From NCBI GenBank assembly GCA_024236495.1, contig JACKKJ010000001.1, positions 806,001-870,000 on the forward strand: a DNA stretch of 64,000 nucleotides, written 5' to 3'. The notes below the pieces were generated by a model. The model searched no databases. It was not told the DNA's origin and saw nothing but the letters and a program-made list of their open reading frames with translations. The stretch comes from Paracoccaceae bacterium. GTDB lineage: Bacteria; Pseudomonadota; Alphaproteobacteria; Rhodobacterales; Rhodobacteraceae. The translations under genes and the position numbers were made by a program. Each line of letters starts with the position of its first letter. Positions within the stretch are counted from its first letter, which is position 1. Positions 32,322-40,831 of this stretch are shown here, one piece after another.

Positions 32322-33092
32322 TCAGGCCAGCCAGTTGCCGCCATCTACCCCGAAGGTCTGGGCGACGATGTAGTCGGCTTCGGGCGTGGCCAGGAAGATC
32401 GCCATTCCGGTCAGGTCTGCGGCCACGGCACCGCGCCCGATGGGCACGCTTTCGAAGACGATCTTCTTCTTCTCACCGGGTTGGCGGCCCTCGTACTTCG
32501 CAAAGTGTGCGTCGACCACATCCCAATGCTCGCCGTCTACCACGCCGGGCGCGATGGCGTTGACGTTGATCCCGTGTTTTATCAGGTTCAGCCCGGCCGA
32601 CTGGGTCATGCTGATGACCGCGGCTTTCGTCGCGCAGTATACGGCTACAAGGCTTTCGCCGCGACGGCCGGCCTGACTGGCCATGTTGATGATCTTGCCG
32701 CCAGTTCCCTGGGCGATCATCTGTTTGGCGGCGGCCTGAAGGCAAAAGAAGGTGCCAGCGGTGTTCACCGAGAAGACGCGGTCATAGTCTTCGCGAGAAA
32801 TCTCGACGATCGGTGCTGCCGTGAAGAGCGCCGCGTTGTTGATGAGAATGTCCAACTTGCCGAACTTCGCCACGACCTTGGCGAACCCGGCGTCGATGCT
32901 TGCCTGTTTCGTCACGTCCATCTGAACCGCCACGGCGTTCGGACCAAGGCTGGAGGCCGCCATTTCGACAGCTTCCGCATTGATGTCTGCCAGTGCGACG
33001 GTCGCGCCTTCCGCGATATAGGCCCGTGCGAACTCTAGCCCGATCCCGCGCGCAGCGCCGGTGATCAGGGCGGTCTTTCCTTGCAGTCTCAT
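32322..33092 (-). CDS. polS: sorbitol dehydrogenase, short-chain type (PolS/SmoS)
   Basis: This 256-residue SDR oxidises D-sorbitol to D-fructose. The Rhodobacter PolS/SmoS enzyme also converts galactitol to D-tagatose. The cofactor motif TGAARGIGLEFARAY is at residue 11, NNAAL near 88, and the catalytic Tyr-x3-Lys in VYCATKAAV near 152. Regions remembered from Rhodobacter PolS match closely: KIINMASQAGRRGESL, GLNLIKHGINVNAIAPGVVDGEHWD and ATPEADYIVAQTF. Its start overlaps the ATPase gene stop by 4 bp, giving tight coupling to the transporter. Confidence 0.93.
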   Translation of the reverse strand: MRLQGKTALITGAARGIGLEFARAYIAEGATVALADINAEAVEMAASSLGPNAVAVQMDVTKQASIDAGFAKVVAKFGKLDILINNAALFTAAPIVEISREDYDRVFSVNTAGTFFCLQAAAKQMIAQGTGGKIINMASQAGRRGESLVAVYCATKAAVISMTQSAGLNLIKHGINVNAIAPGVVDGEHWDVVDAHFAKYEGRQPGEKKKIVFESVPIGRGAVAADLTGMAIFLATPEADYIVAQTFGVDGGNWLA

Positions 33093-34087
33093 TTCATGGA
33101 CCTTCCGTCTTTGTCGAAGCGATGGATCTTGTCGGTTTGCGGCGCAAGCGTGATGCGATCATTGCGATGGCGGTCGATTTCGCCGTTCGCCCGGACCGTC
33201 AAGGTGCCGATCCCATCAACCGTTACCCTGAGGAATGTGTCGGAGCCGAGGTGTTCGGCCAGACCCACGGTGCCCGTCCAGGGGCCGTCTTCCACGATTT
33301 CGATATGTTCGGGTCGAATCCCGATGGTCGAGGCGCCATGCTTCTTGGCTTCGGCGCCTTCGATGAAGTTCATCTTCGGGCTACCGATGAAGCCCGCGAC
33401 GAACTGATTGACCGGCGCACGGTAGAGTTCCAGCGGGCTGCCAACCTGTTCGATGCGGCCCGCATTCAGGACGACGATCTTGTCGGCCATCGTCATTGCC
33501 TCGACCTGGTCATGGGTCACATAGACCATCGTCGTCTTGAGGCTTTGGTGCAGTTCGGTAATTTCCTGCCGCATCCCGACGCGCAGCGCTGCATCGAGGT
33601 TCGAAAGGGGTTCGTCGAAAAGGAATGCCGCTGGCTCTCGCACAATGGCGCGCCCGATCGCCACGCGCTGACGTTGCCCCCCGGAAAGCTGGCCCGGACG
33701 CCGGTCAAGATAGCTTGTCAGATTGAGCACCTTGGCCGCACGTTCGACCCTTGTGGCCTGCTCGCTTTCCGACATCCCCGCCATTTTCAGGGGAAAGGCG
33801 ATATTCTTGCGCACCGACATGTGTGGGTAAAGCGCATAGGATTGAAAGACCATTGCCAGGCCACGTTTTGCCGGAGGAAGGGCCGTCGCGTCCTTGCCGT
33901 CGATCGCGATGATACCCGACGTCGTATCCTCAAGCCCTGCGATCAGGCGCAGGAGGGTGGATTTTCCGCAGCCTGACGGGCCGACGAAGACAACGAACTC
34001 TCCGTCTTCGATCGTCAGGTCGACCCCTGGTATGACATGAACTTCGCCGAACGACTTACGGACCTGGCTGAGCGTGATCTGTCCCAT
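33089..34087 (-). CDS. smoK: polyol ABC transporter ATP-binding subunit (SmoK/UgpC type)
   Basis: This 332-residue ABC ATPase belongs to the MalK/UgpC group. It has Walker A GPSGCGKSTLL (about 36), the signature LSGGQRQRVAIGRAIVR, Walker B AAFLFDEPLSNLDAALR and the switch His in YVTHDQVEAMTMAD. The C-terminal regulatory domain (about 235-332) has the OB-fold TIGIRPEHIEIVEDG. It energises uptake through the two permeases encoded upstream with gaps of 7 and 11 bp. The four-gene transporter order matches smoEFGK of Rhodobacter. Confidence 0.92.
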   Translation of the reverse strand: MGQITLSQVRKSFGEVHVIPGVDLTIEDGEFVVFVGPSGCGKSTLLRLIAGLEDTTSGIIAIDGKDATALPPAKRGLAMVFQSYALYPHMSVRKNIAFPLKMAGMSESEQATRVERAAKVLNLTSYLDRRPGQLSGGQRQRVAIGRAIVREPAAFLFDEPLSNLDAALRVGMRQEITELHQSLKTTMVYVTHDQVEAMTMADKIVVLNAGRIEQVGSPLELYRAPVNQFVAGFIGSPKMNFIEGAEAKKHGASTIGIRPEHIEIVEDGPWTGTVGLAEHLGSDTFLRVTVDGIGTLTVRANGEIDRHRNDRITLAPQTDKIHRFDKDGRSMK

Positions 34088-34094
34088 TATGTCC

Positions 34095-34928
34095 TCACTT
34101 TACCGCGCCGAATGTCAGGCCGCGGACGAGTTGCTTCTGGCTGAACCAGCCCATGATCAGGATCGGGGCGATCGCCATGATCGACGCCGCCGACAGTTTC
34201 GCGTAAAACAGGCCTTCCGGGCTGGAATAGCTGGCGATGAAGGCCGTCAACGGCGCGGCATTTGCCGCCGTCAGGTTCAGCGTCCAGAAAGCCTCGTTCC
34301 AGGCGAGAATGATGTTCAGCAGGATGGTCGATGCGATCCCCGGGACGGCCATCGGGGTCAGGACGTACAGGATCTCTTCCTTGAGGCCGGCCCCGTCCAT
34401 GCGGGCCGCTTCAAGGATTTCCCCCGGAATCTCGCGGAAGTAGGTGTAGAGCATCCAGATGATGATCGGCAGGTTGATCAGCATCAGGACAACGGTCAAG
34501 CCGACGCGGCTGTCCAGAAGGCCGGTGTCGCGGAAGATCAGATAGATCGGAACCAGCACACCAACCGGCGGCATCATCTTGGTCGAAAGCATCCACATCA
34601 GCACATCCTTGGTTCGTCTTGCTGGAACGAAGGCCATCGACCAGGCGGCCGGGATTGCGACGACCAGTCCAAGAAGCGTGGAGCCAAGTGAAATGATCAC
34701 CGAGTTCGAGAAGTGCCGGAAGTAATCAGACCGTGCCTGGACCGTGCTGAAATTGTCGGTCGTCCAGCCTGACTGAAACAGAACCTCAAGAGGGGCGCGA
34801 ACCGCGTCCTCCTCCGTCTTGAAGGACAAGATGATGATCCAGAGGATCGGAAAGAACATCAGAACGCCAAGCGTCCCGGCAATGACCGTGTTGATGGTCT
34901 TGGTCTTGTTCGAAACTGCGCGTGCCAT
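34095..34928 (-). CDS. smoG: polyol ABC transporter permease (SmoG type, MalG-like)
   Basis: This 277-residue inner-membrane permease has six hydrophobic segments and the EAA loop EAARMDGAGLKEEILYVLTPMAVPGIA. That loop docks on the ATPase. The N-terminus FPILWIIILSFKTEEDAVRAP is typical of MalG-like second permeases for carbohydrates. It lies between smoF (11-bp gap) and smoK (7-bp gap). Confidence 0.9.
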   Translation of the reverse strand: MARAVSNKTKTINTVIAGTLGVLMFFPILWIIILSFKTEEDAVRAPLEVLFQSGWTTDNFSTVQARSDYFRHFSNSVIISLGSTLLGLVVAIPAAWSMAFVPARRTKDVLMWMLSTKMMPPVGVLVPIYLIFRDTGLLDSRVGLTVVLMLINLPIIIWMLYTYFREIPGEILEAARMDGAGLKEEILYVLTPMAVPGIASTILLNIILAWNEAFWTLNLTAANAAPLTAFIASYSSPEGLFYAKLSAASIMAIAPILIMGWFSQKQLVRGLTFGAVK

Positions 34929-34939
34929 GAGACCGTTCC

Positions 34940-35812
34940 TTACGCGTCAAGGTTCTTGCCGATCATCCGCATCAGGAAGATCGCAACGATATTGGCGAGG
35001 ATGACAGCAACGACGCCACCGGCACTGCCGATCCCCACGTCGTATTGCAGCAAGGATGACACGTAGACGAGGTAGGTCACCGTCGTCGACGCTGTCCCCG
35101 GACCGCCGTTGGTCGTCACAAGGATCTCGGCAAAGACCGACAGCAGGAAGATGGTCTGGATCAGGATCACAACCGTGATCGCGCGCGCCAGATGCGGCAG
35201 CATGATGTACCAGAACCGGCTGGTCCAGTTGGCGCCGTCCATCTCGGCAGCCTCAAGCTGTTCCTGATCCAGCGACTGAAGCGCTGTCAGCAAGATCAGC
35301 GTGGCGAATGGCAACCACTGCCAGGCGACAATGATGATTATGGATGCCAGCGGGATCTGGCCGAAGAAATCGACGGGCTGGAATCCGAGCCCGGTGGCAA
35401 TGCGCCCGAATATCCCGTTCACCGGATTCATGAACATGTTCTTCCAGACGAGCGCCGAGACAGTGGGCATCACGAAAAATGGTGCTATCACCATGATGCG
35501 GATGACACCCTGGCCAAACATCGGGCGATCCAGAAGAAGGGCAAAGAGAATACCCCCGATGACAGTGATCAGAAGAACCCCCCCGACCAGGACCAGGGTA
35601 TTTACCATCGCCGCGGAAAAGCTGGGATCGGTCAGGAACCAGTAGTAGTTTTCCCACCCGACGAACGGATTTGCACCGGGCGTCAGCAGATTGTAGCGCA
35701 GGACCGAGAAGTACAGTGTCATTCCCAGCGGCACGATCATCCATGCGAAAAGGAGGATCACGGCCGGTGAAATCATCATCCTGGCAGCGGCACGGGAAGC
35801 CTTGGTCGCCAT
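34940..35812 (-). CDS. smoF: polyol ABC transporter permease (SmoF type, MalF-like)
   Basis: This 290-residue permease has six predicted membrane segments and an EAA loop, EAAEMDGANWTSRFWYIMLPHLARAIT. It begins MATKASRAAARMM at ATG 35812 (further upstream in-frame codons run into the attenuator region). It pairs with SmoG to make the membrane channel. A 138-bp gap, holding a strong terminator-like hairpin, separates it from smoE. Full-length readthrough would thus be less frequent than the smoE transcript. Confidence 0.9.
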   Translation of the reverse strand: MATKASRAAARMMISPAVILLFAWMIVPLGMTLYFSVLRYNLLTPGANPFVGWENYYWFLTDPSFSAAMVNTLVLVGGVLLITVIGGILFALLLDRPMFGQGVIRIMVIAPFFVMPTVSALVWKNMFMNPVNGIFGRIATGLGFQPVDFFGQIPLASIIIIVAWQWLPFATLILLTALQSLDQEQLEAAEMDGANWTSRFWYIMLPHLARAITVVILIQTIFLLSVFAEILVTTNGGPGTASTTVTYLVYVSSLLQYDVGIGSAGGVVAVILANIVAIFLMRMIGKNLDA

Positions 35813-35900
35813 GTTCGTCTCCCGTTTGAGATGGGGCAGCGTTGAAGGACGGGCCGAAATGGCCCTTGCCACAAGTCTATGCGAAGGATGGTCAGATGCG

Positions 35901-35938
35901 AAAGAAAAGGCGGGCCGATCCATCCGGATCGACCCGCC
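35901..35938 (-). terminator. intra-operon attenuator/partial terminator between smoE and smoF
   Basis: On the minus-strand transcript, a 13-bp stem (GGCGGGTCGATCC / GGATCGGCCCGCC, with one G-U pair that exists only on this strand) closes a 4-base loop. The tract TTTTCTTT follows. It starts 12 bp after the smoE stop. This is a well-formed intrinsic terminator inside an operon. Such structures commonly leave the binding-protein mRNA in excess over the permease mRNA. Confidence 0.75.
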
Positions 35939-35950
35939 CCGGGAGGAAGC

Positions 35951-37273
35951 TTACTTGATGTAGCCGGCCTTGGTCATTTCGCGAACCGCGAAGTCCTGGC
36001 TGGCGGACAGCGCATCTTCGACCGACATCTGCCCCGCAAGCGCCGCGGCGACCTGCTGGCCGACGAAGTTGCCGATACCCTGGAACTCCGGGATCGCCAC
36101 GAACTGGACGCCGGTGTAGGGAACCGGATCGCGGGTCGGGTCGGCCGGGTCAACCGAGAAGATCGCATTCTTGATGGTTTCGGCGAAAGGCGCAGCCTCC
36201 AGAAGCCGCGGATCCTCGTGGATCGAAGCGCGCGTGCCGCTCGGAACAGCCACCCAGCCCTTGGTTTCACCAACCATCTGGAAGTATTCCTTCGAGGTCG
36301 CCCACTTCAGGAAATCCTTTGCGGTATCGACCTTCTGCGAGCTCGCCGGAATTGCGAGCGCCCAGGACCAGAACCAGCCGGTGCCCTTGTCGGTCGCCTG
36401 CTTGGGCGCCTGGAAGAAGTCGGTGACATCGGCAACCTTCGAGTTGGCCGGGTTCTTCACGTCGTTCGCGGCCGAGGTTGCATCAACCCAGGTCGCGCAC
36501 TTGCCATCCTTGAACAGCGCGCGGTTCTCGTTGTGGCCGTTGGCGGTCGCGCCCGGAGGGCCATACTTGGTCATCAGGTCGACATAGTAGTGGATCGCGG
36601 CGTTCCATTCGGGGCTGTCAAGCTGCGGTTGCCACTGCTCATCGAACCAGCGGGCACCGAAAGCGTTGGCAAGCGTACCGACGAAGGCCATGTTTTCGCC
36701 CCAGCCGGCCTTGCCGCGCTGGCAGGTACCGTAGACGCCGTTCTCGGGATCGTGAACCTTTGAGACCATTTCTGCGAATTGATCGTAGGTGATCTGCTCG
36801 GTCGGCTTGGCGATGCCGGCCTTCTCAAAAAGGTCGCTGCGGTAGTAGGTGAACGAGGTCTCTGAATACAGCGGCACGGCATAGAGGTGGCCCTCGGCGG
36901 ACAAGCCGTTGCGAACCAGCTGGAAGATGTCGTTCAGATCGTAGGCAGCGTCGTCCGCAAAGTCATCGAGCGAGGCCAGCCAGCCGTTCTTCCCCCAGAT
37001 CGGGGTTTCATAGGCGCCGATGAACATGATGTCGAACGAGCCGCCGTTCGTGGAAATGTCCTGGGTGGTGCGCTGACGAAGGACGTTCTCTTCCAGGACA
37101 ACCCAGTTGATCTTGTTGCCGGTCGCCTCTTCCCATTTGGGGGCGAGCTCCTGCATGACGATCATGTCGTTGTTGTTCACGGTCGCGATCGTGATTTCCT
37201 CAGCCCAGGCCGAACCGGAAACGGCCATCATGGCCATGGTTCCCGCGCTGAGCAGGAGTTTCTTCAGCTTCAT
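35951..37273 (-). CDS. smoE: sugar-alcohol ABC transporter substrate-binding protein (SmoE type)
   Basis: This 440-residue periplasmic binding protein (family 1, cluster B) has a signal peptide (MKLKKLLLSAGTMAMMAVSGSAWA) followed by EEITIATVNN. Mature features include KWEEATGNKINWVVLEENVLRQR, TNGGSFDIMFIGAYETP and a hinge region with GTGWFWSWALAIPASSQ. It captures a polyol, probably sorbitol, mannitol or a relative, and delivers it to SmoFG. It is first in the operon, with a candidate promoter and operator 39-93 bp upstream. Confidence 0.9.
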   Translation of the reverse strand: MKLKKLLLSAGTMAMMAVSGSAWAEEITIATVNNNDMIVMQELAPKWEEATGNKINWVVLEENVLRQRTTQDISTNGGSFDIMFIGAYETPIWGKNGWLASLDDFADDAAYDLNDIFQLVRNGLSAEGHLYAVPLYSETSFTYYRSDLFEKAGIAKPTEQITYDQFAEMVSKVHDPENGVYGTCQRGKAGWGENMAFVGTLANAFGARWFDEQWQPQLDSPEWNAAIHYYVDLMTKYGPPGATANGHNENRALFKDGKCATWVDATSAANDVKNPANSKVADVTDFFQAPKQATDKGTGWFWSWALAIPASSQKVDTAKDFLKWATSKEYFQMVGETKGWVAVPSGTRASIHEDPRLLEAAPFAETIKNAIFSVDPADPTRDPVPYTGVQFVAIPEFQGIGNFVGQQVAAALAGQMSVEDALSASQDFAVREMTKAGYIK

Positions 37274-37311
37274 CGGATTTCCTCCCTTGGTTCCCTGATG
37301 AACGTACAGCG

Positions 37312-37341
37312 AAGCTAGCGACTCGTCGCGTCAGGAGTCAA
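37312..37341 (-). promoter_or_regulatory. candidate smoE promoter
   Basis: On the minus strand TTGACT (37341-37336) is followed after 18 bp by TAGCTT (37317-37312). The smoE start codon is about 39 bp downstream. The -35-like box stands 5 bp from the palindrome 37347-37366. Confidence 0.5.
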
Positions 37342-37346
37342 TCGAA

Positions 37347-37366
37347 ATCTTTACGCGCGGAAAATT
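37347..37366. promoter_or_regulatory. LacI-type operator candidate in front of smoE
   Basis: This imperfect palindrome is centred on CGCGCG (37354-37359), with arms ATCTTTACGC and GCGGAAAATT (7 of 10 positions symmetrical). It is nearly the same sequence as the site at 38518-38537, sharing CTTTACGCGCG. It lies exactly 5 bp upstream of a TTGACT box. The adjacent LacI-type regulator gene is the obvious binder; this is an inference. Confidence 0.6.
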
Positions 37367-37389
37367 ACTGCGCTGCACCGCGGAAAGTA

Positions 37390-38424
37390 TCAGGCTGAAG
37401 CACGCATGATCAGCTTCCCCTCGAACAGGAGTTCCGGGCGCTCGCCAGTTTCGGTTTCAACCTCTTGCCCGTCGATGAACCTGAAAAGCATCTCCACGCT
37501 GCTTTCCGCAATCGAACGGTAGTCTTGCGAAACCGTCGTCAACGGCGGACAGGAGAAACGCGACCACGGATGGTCGTCGTGACCCGCGACTCGCAGCGCA
37601 CATCCCTCGCCCCGGCCGACGCGCAGCCCCTTCTGATAGGCCGCGGAAAGAAGCCCGATGGCCAGTCGGTCATTGCTGCACAGGATGGTATTGGTCGGGA
37701 AGGCACGGTCGGCAATCAATCGCCCGCCATCCTCAAAGCCGATGCGCTCGAAATCCCATCCCATCGCCTCGACCTTGAAGATCATCGGATCATAGCCCAA
37801 TCGCTCCATCGCCTGGCGATAAGCTTCGCGGCGCTTGTTGGCATTGGGGTTGATCGGGGGCATCTCGAAGAAACAGGGCGGCTCGCCAGAGCGGCACAGA
37901 TAGTCGACCATCATCGGAATGCTTTGAAAATTATTAGATCCTACAAAGGCTTTTCCGACTTTCACGTTGCTGTCGAAGACAACGGTCGGCACCTCTTCGG
38001 AAAATCGCTGAACCGCCTCCAGGTCCGAACTTCGGCCAAGCGGCGCGATCAGCGCACCTGCCGGCCGAAGCGAGGCAAGCGTGCTGAGGGCGTTGTTCTC
38101 CAGCTCGACTTCGCCATGCGCGCTGAAAACGATGGGCCAATAGCCCGCATCGATGCACAGCCGTTCGATAAGTCGAACCATCTCGGCAAAGAAAGGGTCT
38201 GCAAGATAGGGAACGACGATCCCGATGGTCTTTGTCAGCTTCCGGTTCTGGTTGATCGCGAACAGGTTGGGGCGGAAGTCATACTGCCGAAGCGCTTTTT
38301 CTATCCGGTCGCGGGTTGAACGGCGCACGCTGCTCGGGTCGTTGAAGTACTTCGACACCGTTGGGCGAGAAATCCCGCTCACGGCCGAAAACTCTTCCAT
38401 ATTCCGGATCTTCTGATCTTCCAT
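37390..38424 (-). CDS. LacI-family transcriptional regulator of the polyol cluster
   Basis: This 344-residue regulator has an N-terminal HTH with hinge helix (EFSAVSGISRPTVSKYFNDPSSVRRSTRDRIEKAL, about 9-45). A periplasmic-binding-protein-like effector domain follows (about 60-340: TIGIVVPYLADPFFAEMV, NTILCSNDRLAIGLL, RVAGHDDHPWS). ATG 38424 is preferred to an upstream in-frame codon. It is divergent from the kinase-gatZ pair and in line with smoE, so it can control both through the two matching palindromes. The effector is probably a polyol or sugar phosphate. Confidence 0.88.
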   Translation of the reverse strand: MEDQKIRNMEEFSAVSGISRPTVSKYFNDPSSVRRSTRDRIEKALRQYDFRPNLFAINQNRKLTKTIGIVVPYLADPFFAEMVRLIERLCIDAGYWPIVFSAHGEVELENNALSTLASLRPAGALIAPLGRSSDLEAVQRFSEEVPTVVFDSNVKVGKAFVGSNNFQSIPMMVDYLCRSGEPPCFFEMPPINPNANKRREAYRQAMERLGYDPMIFKVEAMGWDFERIGFEDGGRLIADRAFPTNTILCSNDRLAIGLLSAAYQKGLRVGRGEGCALRVAGHDDHPWSRFSCPPLTTVSQDYRSIAESSVEMLFRFIDGQEVETETGERPELLFEGKLIMRASA

Positions 38425-38517
38425 CCCTGCACCCTGCGCTTGCGATCCCTGTCGTGCCACAGCCCAGACGCGCAAATCAACCCGACAATGCGTCGATCGC
38501 CTTCTGGATGCAGCGAT

Positions 38518-38537
38518 AACTTATCGCGCGTAAAGTT
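38518..38537. promoter_or_regulatory. LacI-type operator candidate in front of the kinase gene
   Basis: The 20-base site reads AACTTATCGC / GCGTAAAGTT, with 8 of 10 symmetrical positions around CGCGCG (38525-38530). It stands exactly 5 bp before TTGACA (38543-38548), the same geometry as the smoE copy. The -10 region 17 bp on is poor, which would fit an activated promoter. It sits in the 203-bp divergent region between the regulator and kinase genes. Confidence 0.62.
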
Positions 38538-38627
38538 ATTTGTTGACACTAAGCGCCCCAAGTGGCACCGGTCAAGACAAAGCATGAGAGTTGGGCGTTC
38601 TTGCCCGCCCGCAGGAAAGAGGCGTTC

Positions 38628-39575
38628 GTGAAAAAGATTGTCGTTGCCGGAGAAATCCTGGTCGAGATCATGGCGGACACGGTCGGGGACGGCTTTCGCG
38701 GCCCGATCGCCCTGACGGGACCGTATCCCTCGGGTGCGCCTGCCATCTTCATCGACCAGGTCGCCCGGATCGGTCAGCCATGTGGGATCATTTCCATGGT
38801 TGGAAACGATGACTTCGGTCACCTGAACATCGACCGGCTCGCCGCCGACGGAGTCGACGTGTCAGGCATCGGCATCGACAGCGATCGGCCGACAGGTAGC
38901 GCTTTCGTCCGGTACCGCGCCGACGGCTCCCGCGACTTTGTCTTCAACATAAGCCATAGTGCGTGTGGCGCGTTGCCCAAGGGCGATGCGGTGCAGGCGA
39001 TGATTGGAAGTGCCGATCACCTGCACGTCATGGGATCGTCGCTTTCCAGCCCCGAGATCATCGCGTTCAACATCGAGGCGGCCCGCACCCTCAGGCAGAA
39101 AGGCGGCTCGGTTTCCTTCGATCCGAACCTGCGCAAGGAAATCCTTGATGCGCCCGGCATGGCGGATGCGATGCAGGCGATCCTGTCACTCACTGACCTT
39201 TTCCTGCCAAGCGGGGAAGAGCTAACGCTTCTGACCAGGACCAAGGATGAGACCGCGGCCGTTGCCGAACTTCTGGAGAGCGGCATCCAAGCGATTGTTC
39301 ACAAGCAGGGCGCAAGAGGCGTGACCTACTTCGATGCTTCCGGCAGCCGCTTTGTTCCCGCCTTCACGGTTGAGGAAGTCGATCCCACTGGCGCTGGTGA
39401 CTGTTTCGGCGGCGCCTTCACCGCGCTGTGGCTGCGCAATGAAGATATCGACCGCGCACTGACACTCGCCGCGGCTGCGGGCGCGCTGGCTGTCACCAAG
39501 CGGGGCCCGATGGAGGGCGCGGCGATGCTTGAAACCATAACCGCATTTGCCACATCGCAAGGAAGACGGATCTGA
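38628..39575 (+). CDS. PfkB-family sugar kinase (tagatose/fructose kinase candidate)
   Basis: This 315-residue ribokinase-like enzyme would phosphorylate a ketose with ATP in the cytoplasm. GTG 38628 is chosen because AGGAAAGAGG precedes it, giving KKIVVAGEILVEIMADT. PfkB signatures are the N-terminal region with IGQPCGIISMVGNDDFG and the C-terminal motif VDPTGAGDCFGGAFTALW with the catalytic Asp and anion hole. It overlaps the GatZ-like start by one base, so both are coupled. Co-occurrence with a GatZ-like protein and a galactitol-capable dehydrogenase suggests D-tagatose or D-fructose as substrate, forming the 6-phosphate (or 1-phosphate). Confidence 0.82.
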   Translation: MKKIVVAGEILVEIMADTVGDGFRGPIALTGPYPSGAPAIFIDQVARIGQPCGIISMVGNDDFGHLNIDRLAADGVDVSGIGIDSDRPTGSAFVRYRADGSRDFVFNISHSACGALPKGDAVQAMIGSADHLHVMGSSLSSPEIIAFNIEAARTLRQKGGSVSFDPNLRKEILDAPGMADAMQAILSLTDLFLPSGEELTLLTRTKDETAAVAELLESGIQAIVHKQGARGVTYFDASGSRFVPAFTVEEVDPTGAGDCFGGAFTALWLRNEDIDRALTLAAAAGALAVTKRGPMEGAAMLETITAFATSQGRRI

Positions 39576-40831
39576 TGGCCCATCCACTTCTTGGCCTTGC
39601 CCCTTCCTACCGTGCGGGCCACAAATCGGGAATCACTTCAGTCTGTTCGGCCCACCCGCTGGTGATCGAGGCGGCGCTACGCCATGGACTGGTGGTCGAC
39701 CTTCCCGTTCTGATCGAGGCAACCTGCAACCAGGTCAACCAGGATGGCGGCTACACTGGCATGACCCCCGCCGACTTCCGCGACTTCGTCTTTGCGATTG
39801 CCGGGCACGTCGGCTATCCCTCAGAGCGGATCATCCTGGGCGGCGACCACCTTGGGCCGAACCCATGGAAGCACCTGCCGGCAGAAACGGCGATGACCAA
39901 GGCCGAGGCGATGATCGCAGGTTTCGCGGCGGCAGGGTTCACCAAGCTGCACCTGGACACATCCATGGGCTGCCTGGGCGAGCCGATAGCACTTCCCGAC
40001 TCGGTGACGGCAGAACGCGCCGCCCGACTTGCGGCAGTGGCCGAGGCGCATCGTCGTGGCGACCACCTCCCGGTCTATGTGATCGGGACGGAGGTTCCCG
40101 TTCCCGGTGGGGCGGTCGATGGGTTGGACCATTTGCAGATCACAGCACCCGAATCTGTCTCGACGACCTACGAAGTGCACCGCGAAGCCTTCGCAGCGGC
40201 GGGGCAGATCGAAGCCTTTGGCCGCGTCATCGCCCTTGTCGTTCAGCCGGGTGTGGAGTTCGGTCATGATGCGGTCGTCCACTATTCCCCCGAGAAGGCA
40301 CGCGCGCTTTCGGCCACCCTTTCGGACCTTTCGGGCGTCGTATTCGAGGCGCATTCGACCGACTATCAGACGGAAGAGGGGCTGCGGCACCTCGTCGCCG
40401 ACGGCTTTTCGATTCTCAAGGTCGGCCCATGGCTCACCTTCGCCCTGCGTGAAGCGCTTTACGGGCTTGACGCGATCGCCGACGTTCTGGACGGGCACGC
40501 CCCTCGCAACAGGCTGATGGGGGCCATTGAGCAGGTCATGCAGGCCCGCCCGGACAACTGGGCGAAGTACTACCACGGTGACGCAACCGACCTTTGGCTG
40601 CAGCGTCATTTCAGCTACTCGGATCGGATCCGCTACTATTGGCCCGATCCTGCAGCAGAGGCTGCGGTGGCCGCCCTGAGGGCGCGCCTCGCCGGCCGGA
40701 CAATCCCTGAGCCAGTCCTGCGTCAATATCTGCCAGCGCTGACGAGGGCCGAGGCAGCAAGTTTCGACAGCTTGGTTCTGCGGTCCATCGAGACAGTGCT
40801 AGCCACCTATCATGCCGCGGTCCACGCCTGA
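39575..40831 (+). CDS. GatZ/KbaZ-like D-tagatose-bisphosphate aldolase subunit or tagatose-6-phosphate 4-epimerase
   Basis: This 418-residue protein belongs to the GatZ/KbaZ family. The telling segment is LIEATCNQVNQDGGYTGMTPADFRDF. It is followed by RIILGGDHLGPNPWKHLP and a C-terminal HFSYSDRIRYYWPDP, both family hallmarks. In enteric bacteria GatZ is a non-catalytic partner of the GatY class II aldolase. In Agrobacterium a stand-alone homologue was reported, as I recall, to epimerise D-tagatose-6-phosphate to D-fructose-6-phosphate. No GatY/KbaY gene occurs in this cluster, so the epimerase role is more likely here. It forms a two-gene unit with the PfkB kinase. Confidence 0.82.
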   Translation: MAHPLLGLAPSYRAGHKSGITSVCSAHPLVIEAALRHGLVVDLPVLIEATCNQVNQDGGYTGMTPADFRDFVFAIAGHVGYPSERIILGGDHLGPNPWKHLPAETAMTKAEAMIAGFAAAGFTKLHLDTSMGCLGEPIALPDSVTAERAARLAAVAEAHRRGDHLPVYVIGTEVPVPGGAVDGLDHLQITAPESVSTTYEVHREAFAAAGQIEAFGRVIALVVQPGVEFGHDAVVHYSPEKARALSATLSDLSGVVFEAHSTDYQTEEGLRHLVADGFSILKVGPWLTFALREALYGLDAIADVLDGHAPRNRLMGAIEQVMQARPDNWAKYYHGDATDLWLQRHFSYSDRIRYYWPDPAAEAAVAALRARLAGRTIPEPVLRQYLPALTRAEAASFDSLVLRSIETVLATYHAAVHA

